From NCBI RefSeq assembly GCF_013744875.1, contig NZ_CP059399.1, positions 1-64,000 on the forward strand: DNA of 64,000 bases. Reading direction: 5' to 3'. This stretch comes from Nocardia huaxiensis. GTDB lineage: Bacteria > Actinomycetota > Actinomycetes > Mycobacteriales > Mycobacteriaceae. The notes under the pieces are model-generated. The model was not told where the DNA came from. It saw only the letters and a list, made by a program, of their open reading frames with translations, and did no database searches. Numbering within the stretch: the stretch's first letter is position 1; every line of letters begins with the position of its first letter. The translations under genes and the position numbers were made by a program. Shown here one piece after another: positions 58,597-64,000 of this stretch.

Positions 58597-59256
58597 TCAG
58601 CCGCGCGGGCCCTGCTCGTAACGGCGATGCAGTTCCTCGTACAGCGCGTCGATACCGCTGGCGCAGTGCAGGATCTGCAGCAGGGCGTGCGGGGTGAGGG
58701 TGGGATCCATCCGCAGGGCGGTGAGCGCGCAGGCGACACCGTGCAGATCCCAGTGCTCGAGCAGCGTTCTCCTGTCGTCCACATCGGGTCCGAGGTCGGG
58801 GGAGGTGAAGAGCTCGGGGGCGAGGGCGAAGGCGGGGTCGTTGCGAGTGCGATGGCGCTGCAGGGTGCGAAGATCCGCGGTGGTGAAGGTTCCGGAGCGG
58901 GTGCGCGCGGCCAGGCTCGCGACGACCGGGTAGACGGGTACGCCGAGTATCTCGGCGTAGCGGGCGGCGGCCGCGGCCGCATCGGACCAACGGGTCCCTA
59001 TTGTTTCGGCCTTGTTGAGGGCCACAAGTGTTCGCTCGGCTGTCAACGCTGCTGTGAGCTGTCTGTCCGTAGGTTGTGGACAACCGGTGAGTACATAGAT
59101 GATCAGGTCGCCGTCGAGCACCGGAGCGGAACAGCCGGGTTGGTCGACCGGTTGGGTTTCTTCGGCGGCGAGGAGGGACAGCGCATTTCGCAGGGTGGTT
59201 TTGCCGACCTTGGAGCGGCCGGTTATCTGGATGCGCAAGGGTCGGCTTGCCGGCAC
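58597..59256 (-). CDS. Small P-loop GTPase paired with the dynamin-like gene
   Basis: Protein of 219 residues from a GTG at 59256. The P-loop GRSKVGKTT (13-21) and the NKAE variant of NKxD (LVALNKAET) are clear. The switch-II Asp lies in DGDLIIYVLTG. The C-terminal half (DDRRTLLEHWDLHGVACALTALRMDP...HALLQILHCASGIDALYEELHRRYE) is helical and matches the helical part of bacterial dynamin-like GTPases. Situated upstream of the 587-residue membrane-hairpin protein on the same strand with a 237-base gap. From memory, a comparable pair (Rv0209/Rv0210) lies between mmpL3 and pckA in mycobacteria; the identification with that pair is tentative. Confidence 0.65.
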   Translation of the reverse strand: MPASRPLRIQITGRSKVGKTTLRNALSLLAAEETQPVDQPGCSAPVLDGDLIIYVLTGCPQPTDRQLTAALTAERTLVALNKAETIGTRWSDAAAAAARYAEILGVPVYPVVASLAARTRSGTFTTADLRTLQRHRTRNDPAFALAPELFTSPDLGPDVDDRRTLLEHWDLHGVACALTALRMDPTLTPHALLQILHCASGIDALYEELHRRYEQGPRG

Positions 59257-59514
59257 AGGGGCAGCCTAATTGTTCATGGGGAGATGCGCGCAGGGTTGGG
59301 CAGGTGCGGAGCAGGCGCCCGGTGAGTGGGACGGCGCAGCGCCCCTGCCACTCGGGTCCAGCTGTGCGGCAGCACAATTCGGTGCGACTGCTCTTCACAC
59401 ACACTCCTGTTTCACCTAGTGTTTCGATCCGGTCGGCTGTGCGGCCGATGTGCGGTGTGACGGTGTGACCCCCGAAAGGTCCGGCCGCGCGCCGGAATTC
59501 GTGAGGAGGTTGCG

Positions 59515-60861
59515 ATGACTGTCACCGCCGACGTCATCGGAGATGCGGAGCCGAGTGGCAGACAAGCCGCTCCGGACCGGCCGGTGCCACCGAGCCGGGA
59601 CCCGTTCTTCCGCGCGCCCTCCGGGTTCGCCATGCACGCGCCGGGGACGATATTGCGCAGTCGCACAGTGGAATTGGCGCTGTTCGGCCTGGTGTCGCAG
59701 CAGGTGACGGCCTGGCAGCTGCTGTATCGGAGCAATGATCTGCACGGCCGGCCGGAGGTGGCCGTCACGACCGTGCTGCTGCCGAAAGGCGCTGCACCGG
59801 ACCGGAATCGGCCGCTGCTGGCCTTCCAGTCGGCCATGGACGCGGTGACCGACCGCTGTGCGCCCTCCTACGCGCTGCGCAAGGGCGCGATGGCCCCCGG
59901 ATCGATCACGCAGCTGGAATGGCTGCTGGTGGCCAATGCGCTGCGGCGCGGCTGGGCGGTGAGCATCGCCGATCACGAGGGCCCGGACGGCGCGTTCGGT
60001 GCGGCCCGCGAGCCCGGGTATCGCGCGCTGGACGGTGTGCGCGCCGCGCTGCGTTTCGCCCCGATGGGTCTGCGGCCGGAGACCAAGGTCGCGGTGTGGG
60101 GGTATTCGGGTGGCGGCATGGCCAGTTCCTGGGCCATCGAGATGGCGCCCGGGTACGCGCCGGAGCTGAATATCGTGGGCGCGGTGCTGGGCGCACCGGT
60201 CGGCGATCCCCGGCACGTGTTCCTGAATTTGAACGGTGGCCTGTTCTCGGGTTTCCCGGCGATCGTGATCGCGGCGCTGCGCGGTGTGTACCCCGCGCTG
60301 GCCTCGGTGGTGGACAACGACATCACCCCGGAGGGCCGCCGCATGCTCGACCGCATGGCACGTCTCGGCCCGATCGCGGCGCTGCCGCTGCTGGTGGGCC
60401 GGGGCATGGACAACTATCTGCATCGCCCGCTGACCGAGATCCTCCCGGAGCTGGAGGACATGTTCGACGATATGCGCCTGGGCAATTCGACGCCGGAGTG
60501 TCCGGTGCTGGTGGTGCAGCCGGTGAACGACCAGGTCATCCATGTGAAAGGCATCGACGGTCAGGTGGATCGCTACCGCGAGGGCGGTGCCGCGGTCTGG
60601 TACGTCCGCGATCGCCTGAGTGAGCATTTCTCACTGCTGCCGCTGTCGACGCCGATCAGCCTGGATTGGCTGGCCGATCGCATCGCGGGCAAGCCGCTGC
60701 AAGCCCCCACGACAAAGACCGTCTGGTCGGTCGCATTGCACCCGGCCCGCTGGCGCAGCATGGTGGAAATGGCAACTACCGCAATGCGAGTCACGCTCGG
60801 AATGCCCCTGAGCAGGGAAGCCGAGCAGCCCGCCGACACCGCGTCGGGCCTGGCAGCTTGA
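59515..60861 (+). CDS. Secretory-lipase family alpha/beta hydrolase
   Basis: Protein of 448 residues of the LIP (triacylglycerol lipase) family. Ser198 in VWGYSGGGMASSW is the nucleophile; an Asp lies in VLVVQPVNDQVI and a His in RLSEHFSLLPL. The body before the elbow (FRAPSGFAMHAPGTILRSR, AWQLLYRSNDLHGRPEVAVTTVLLP) is typical. No signal peptide is seen, unlike many members, so it may be retained or exported another way. GAGGAGG precedes the ATG. Its neighbours (lipid exporter mmpL3, tRNA methylase) give no clear hint to substrate. Confidence 0.88.
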   Translation: MTVTADVIGDAEPSGRQAAPDRPVPPSRDPFFRAPSGFAMHAPGTILRSRTVELALFGLVSQQVTAWQLLYRSNDLHGRPEVAVTTVLLPKGAAPDRNRPLLAFQSAMDAVTDRCAPSYALRKGAMAPGSITQLEWLLVANALRRGWAVSIADHEGPDGAFGAAREPGYRALDGVRAALRFAPMGLRPETKVAVWGYSGGGMASSWAIEMAPGYAPELNIVGAVLGAPVGDPRHVFLNLNGGLFSGFPAIVIAALRGVYPALASVVDNDITPEGRRMLDRMARLGPIAALPLLVGRGMDNYLHRPLTEILPELEDMFDDMRLGNSTPECPVLVVQPVNDQVIHVKGIDGQVDRYREGGAAVWYVRDRLSEHFSLLPLSTPISLDWLADRIAGKPLQAPTTKTVWSVALHPARWRSMVEMATTAMRVTLGMPLSREAEQPADTASGLAA

Positions 60862-60920
60862 CCGATCGCTGGGATCGGTAGGCGTAACCGATTGATGCGC
60901 TAAAGATCCAATACTGGACA

Positions 60921-61670
60921 ATGGACGCCGTGAACGACGCCGACGCAGCCCGTCCCACCGGCAACCGCCTCTACCCTCGGGTGACCAGCTTCCGCGCGCG
61001 CCGCGGCGCGATTTCCCCGACGCGGCAGGATGCCTGGGATCGGTTGTGGCCGGAAATCGGCCGCGACGTCGCCGACGAACCCCTCGACGCCGACACCTGG
61101 TTCGGCCGCAAGGCGCCGGTGATCGTCGAGATCGGCTGCGGCACCGGCACGGCCACCGCGGCCATGGCGCAGGCCGAGCCGCAGTTCAATCTGATCGGCA
61201 TCGAGGTGTACCGCCCGGGTCTGGCACAGCTCGTGCAGCGCATCGAACGGGAAAACATTCCGAATATCCGCCTGCTGCGCAGTGATGCCGTGGACGTTCT
61301 GGAAAACATGGTTGCTCCCGGGTCGCTGACGGGCGTCCGCGTGTTCTTTCCGGACCCGTGGCCGAAGGCTCGCCATCACAAGCGGCGGCTGTTGCAGCCG
61401 GAGACCGTGAAACTCATCGCGGATCGCCTGATGCCCGGTGGCGTTTTGCACGTGGCGACCGATCACGCTGATTATGCGGAGTGGATTGCCGAGGTCGGAG
61501 CAGGAGAACCCCAGCTCATCGGCCTGAACGAGACCACCGGGGGGCGTTCCGAGGACTGGAAAGAAACCGCACCGATCGGTTTCGAACGTCCGATTACCAA
61601 ATTCGAGAACAAAGGACTCCGCGCGGGTAGCGCCATCCAGGAGTTCATCTGGGGGAAGATCGAATCATGA
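60921..61670 (+). CDS. trmB: tRNA (guanine-N7-)-methyltransferase
   Basis: Makes m7G at position 46 of tRNA. The 249-residue protein has VIVEIGCGTGTATAAMA (SAM site), IGIEVYRPGLAQLV, and the family signature VRVFFPDPWPKARHHKRRLLQ with the Asp-Pro-Trp-Pro-Lys core; later come HVATDHADYAEW and RPITKFENKGLRAG. It overlaps the following NYN gene by four bases (ATGA), and that gene in turn touches mmpL3, so the three are one operon. The same trmB-NYN-mmpL3 order is known in mycobacteria. Confidence 0.95.
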   Translation: MDAVNDADAARPTGNRLYPRVTSFRARRGAISPTRQDAWDRLWPEIGRDVADEPLDADTWFGRKAPVIVEIGCGTGTATAAMAQAEPQFNLIGIEVYRPGLAQLVQRIERENIPNIRLLRSDAVDVLENMVAPGSLTGVRVFFPDPWPKARHHKRRLLQPETVKLIADRLMPGGVLHVATDHADYAEWIAEVGAGEPQLIGLNETTGGRSEDWKETAPIGFERPITKFENKGLRAGSAIQEFIWGKIES

Positions 61671-62413
61671 GCGTCAGTGAGATGGCCCGCGACGTCGCGG
61701 AAGTTGCCGAAATAGTGCACGGCACCTCGTCGACCGAACTAACGGGCACCACGAGCTTGTCCAGTAGCGTCCCCGATGTGCGCCGGGTGCTGCTGGTCTG
61801 GGACGCCCCCAACCTCGATATGGGTCTGGGCGCGATCCTCGGCGGCCGGCCCACCGCCGCCTACCGCCCGCGCTTCGACGCGCTGGGCCGCTGGCTGCTG
61901 GCCCGCACCGCCGAGCTGTCCGTCGGCAGCCCGACCCGCGTCGAACCCGAGGCCACCGTCTTCACCAATATCGCCCCCGGCACCGCGGACGTGGTGCGCC
62001 CGTGGGTCGAAGCCCTGCGCAATGTCGGTTATGCCGTCTTCGCCAAACCCAAGATCGACGAAGATTCCGATGTCGACAGCGACATGCTGGCCCACATCGA
62101 GCTACGCCGTCGCGGTGCGGGACTCGCGGGCATCATGGTCGCCTCGGCCGATGGCCAGGCCTTCCGCGCGCCCCTGGAGGAAATCGCGTCCAGCGGTGTC
62201 CCTGTCCAAGTATTGGGATTCCGCGAGCACGCGAGCTGGGCGGTCACGTCGGATATTCTCGAGTTCATCGATCTCGAGGACATCCCGGGCGTGTTCCGTG
62301 AACCGCTGCCCCGGGTCAGCCTCGACTCGCTGCCCGACGAGGGAGCCTGGCTGCAGCCGTTCCGGCCGCTGTCCGCCCTGCTCACCTCCCGCCCCGCTCA
62401 AGGAGTCGCTTAG
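61667..62413 (+). CDS. NYN-domain protein (Rv0207c-like)
   Basis: Protein of 248 residues with a PIN-like NYN domain: VLLVWDAPNLDMGLGAILGG, a second acidic patch KPKIDEDSDVDSDMLAHIELRR and MVASADGQAFRAPLEE. The aspartates would bind Mg for an RNase-type activity. The C-terminal part (LEDIPGVFREPLPRVSLDSLPDEGAWLQPFRPL) is less conserved. Start ATG overlaps trmB; its stop shares one base with the mmpL3 GTG. From memory, Rv0207c holds this place in M. tuberculosis. A role in RNA processing linked to tRNA methylation is possible, not shown. Confidence 0.88.
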   Translation: MSVSEMARDVAEVAEIVHGTSSTELTGTTSLSSSVPDVRRVLLVWDAPNLDMGLGAILGGRPTAAYRPRFDALGRWLLARTAELSVGSPTRVEPEATVFTNIAPGTADVVRPWVEALRNVGYAVFAKPKIDEDSDVDSDMLAHIELRRRGAGLAGIMVASADGQAFRAPLEEIASSGVPVQVLGFREHASWAVTSDILEFIDLEDIPGVFREPLPRVSLDSLPDEGAWLQPFRPLSALLTSRPAQGVA

Positions 62414-64000
62414 TGTTCACCCGCTGGGGCGACCTGGTCTATCGGCTGCGCTACACAGTTCTCGGAGTTACCGTTGCCGCATTTCTCGGCCTCGGATATT
62501 TCGGGCTCGGGGTCAACGACCATCTCAGCTCCAGCGGATGGTTCGACCCCACCTCGGAATCGGTGCACGCCGCGATCCTCAAGGATCAGGCCTACTCGCG
62601 CGATCACAACAGTGACGTAGTGCTGCTGTACACCGCGCCCGACGGCAAGACCGTCGACGATCCGGCGTGGAATCAGAAGATCATCGACAGCCTCAATGCG
62701 CTGCCGAAGCAGTACCCGCAGATCAGCAAGGTCAATGTCGCGCCCTGGAAGACCGAAACAGGTCAGCAGGTGGCGCAGACGGTCAGCCCCGATCGCAAAC
62801 ACGCGTTCGCGACCGTCGCGCTCAACGCCAACAACGACACCGAGATGCTGCAGGCCTATGCCGCCGTGCAGAACGCCTTCACCGTTCCGGGCGTACAGGT
62901 CGAGGTCGGTGGTCTGCAGCCGATCGCGTACACCCTGAACAACACCATCGCCAGCGACGTGAAGCGCATGGAGATGCTCGCGCTCCCGGCCGTCGCGGTG
63001 CTGCTGTTCTTCATCTTCGGCGGCGTGGTAGCCGCCGCGCTGCCGCTGATCATCGGCGGTCTGACGATCATCGCCGCCAACGGCATGATCATGGCGCTGA
63101 CCAAGTACACCGAGGTGAACTCGTTCGTCTCGGCCGTGGTGTCGATGATCGGCCTGGGCCTGGCCATCGACTACGGCCTGTTCATCGTGAGCCGCTTCCG
63201 TGAGGAACTCGCCGAGGGCTACGACACCAAGGCGGCGGTGCGCCGGTCGGTCATGACCGCCGGCCGCACGGTCACCTCCTCAGCGACCATGATCATCGCG
63301 GCCAGTGCGGGCATGCTGCTGTTCCCGCAGGGCTTCCTGAAGTCCGTCGCCTACGGCACCATCGCGGCGGTGCTGCTGGCCATGATCTCCTCGCTGACCG
63401 TGCTGCCGGCCATCCTCAGCATCCTCGGCCGACGCGTGGACAGCCTCAGCCTGAAGTGGATCAACAAGACCAAGACCGCCGACGAGATCGAGAACGGCTA
63501 CTGGGGCAAGATGACCGCGTGGGTCATGAAGCACCCGCTCAAGGTCGCCATCCCGATCGTGATCGGGCTGCTGCTGCTCATCATCCCGGTGAAGAACCTG
63601 CAGTTCGGCGGTATCTCGGAAACCTATCTGCCGCCGGACAATCCGGTGCGCGTGGCGCAGGAGCACTTCGACGAGATCTTCCCGCTGCGCAAGGCGGATC
63701 CGGTGCAGCTGGTGATCGTCACCGACAACTCCAAGGACATCGGGCCGATTCTCGCGCAGGCGAACAAGGCTCCCGGACTGGTGAAGAACGCGCAGTTCGG
63801 CATCCCGTCCAAGCCGCCGAACGGCTCCAACGTGTGGGTCTCCGAGGCGACCGTCGAAGACAGCGCGCATCCGGAGGACACCGTCGACTATCTGCGGTCG
63901 ATGGAGGTGCCGGACAACGCCGAGGTCATGGTCACCGGTCAGCCCGTCATGATGATGGACTCCATCGACTCGCTGCTGGCCAAGATGCCGCTGATGATCG
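62413..64000 (+). CDS. mmpL3: Trehalose monomycolate exporter MmpL3 (partial, cut by window end)
   Basis: Inner-membrane RND transporter that flips or exports trehalose monomycolate for the outer mycomembrane, driven by protons. The 529 residues present start MFTRWGDLVYRLRYTVLGVTVAAFLG. They cover the first membrane segment, a periplasmic domain, then the group of segments with GLGLAIDYGLFIVSRFREEL, in which Asp253-Tyr254 correspond to the first half of the proton-relay pairs of mycobacterial MmpL3. The second periplasmic domain is under way at the edge (FGGISETYLPPDNPVRVAQ). The GTG start shares its first base with the NYN stop. The sequence stays open to the last base; the C-terminal half is outside the window. 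Confidence 0.95.
   Translation, partial: MFTRWGDLVYRLRYTVLGVTVAAFLGLGYFGLGVNDHLSSSGWFDPTSESVHAAILKDQAYSRDHNSDVVLLYTAPDGKTVDDPAWNQKIIDSLNALPKQYPQISKVNVAPWKTETGQQVAQTVSPDRKHAFATVALNANNDTEMLQAYAAVQNAFTVPGVQVEVGGLQPIAYTLNNTIASDVKRMEMLALPAVAVLLFFIFGGVVAAALPLIIGGLTIIAANGMIMALTKYTEVNSFVSAVVSMIGLGLAIDYGLFIVSRFREELAEGYDTKAAVRRSVMTAGRTVTSSATMIIAASAGMLLFPQGFLKSVAYGTIAAVLLAMISSLTVLPAILSILGRRVDSLSLKWINKTKTADEIENGYWGKMTAWVMKHPLKVAIPIVIGLLLLIIPVKNLQFGGISETYLPPDNPVRVAQEHFDEIFPLRKADPVQLVIVTDNSKDIGPILAQANKAPGLVKNAQFGIPSKPPNGSNVWVSEATVEDSAHPEDTVDYLRSMEVPDNAEVMVTGQPVMMMDSIDSLLAKMPLMI

Noticed and set aside
1..64000. CRISPR array, insertion sequence or integron
   Set aside because: No regularly spaced direct repeats, Cas genes, transposases or integrases were found on either strand.

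Overview
The window is GC-rich actinobacterial DNA, densely packed with genes, with many GTG/TTG starts and few AT-rich intergenic stretches. It contains genes typical of mycolic-acid bacteria: the arabinan-building enzyme AftD, the trehalose monomycolate exporter MmpL3 (cut by the right edge), the HtdX/FabG4/FadA2/FadE5 fatty-acid set and LpqI. From memory, the gene content and approximate order match the Mycobacterium tuberculosis region Rv0206c to Rv0244c, read in the opposite direction. A chitin-active LPMO, an XRE-TPR regulator and an ADP-ribosylglycohydrolase unit sit among these genes. A Nocardia or close relative is the best guess; no rRNA or other taxonomic marker is present to prove it.

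Layout. 1-12.6 kb: secreted LPMO and lipase, a His-tailed YibE/F membrane protein, an aminotransferase, an XRE-TPR regulator facing a small protein of unclear family, an Hsp70-like membrane protein, dCTP deaminase, cytochrome oxidase subunit I and tRNA-Gly(CCC). 12.6-19.5 kb: two related lipoproteins, a PemK-like toxin-antitoxin pair, a hydrolase and enoyl-CoA hydratase, a DUF4185 (GH183-type) secreted protein, a methyltransferase, and a TetR/DUF6463 divergon. 19.8-33.1 kb: lipid and envelope metabolism (fadE5, VanW protein, gnd, lpqI, a TetR regulator, a Cys-tailed DUF5685 protein, then htdX-fabG4 facing fadA2). 33.2-37.5 kb: accessory genes (Ser/Gly secreted protein, ADP-ribosylglycohydrolase unit, universal stress protein, isochorismate synthase). 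37.5-64 kb: envelope assembly (DUF2613 protein, aftD, acyltransferase 3, DUF3068, a flippase, a GT-C-like membrane protein, a GT4 glycosyltransferase, methyltransferase), central metabolism (aldehyde dehydrogenase, pckA), a GTPase/dynamin-like pair, a lipase, trmB, a NYN protein and mmpL3.

How the parts fit. The right half makes, modifies and exports envelope glycolipids: AftD extends arabinan, the acyltransferase may acetylate trehalose mycolates, and MmpL3 exports them. The middle supplies fatty-acid modification enzymes. The TetR gene at 27.0 kb and the fabG4/fadA2 divergent promoter share a CTTAC...GTAAG palindrome, so they are probably one regulon.

The least explained part is the 28.93-29.34 kb intergenic region between convergent genes. 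It holds two copies of a ~75-nt element that folds into the same long helix, with three paired compensatory changes between the copies. This is a candidate undescribed structured RNA or a mobile palindromic element. Two other families of dispersed palindromic repeats occur in the window, and one copy lies inside the coding sequence of a membrane glycosyltransferase-like protein. I saw no prophage, insertion sequence or CRISPR array.
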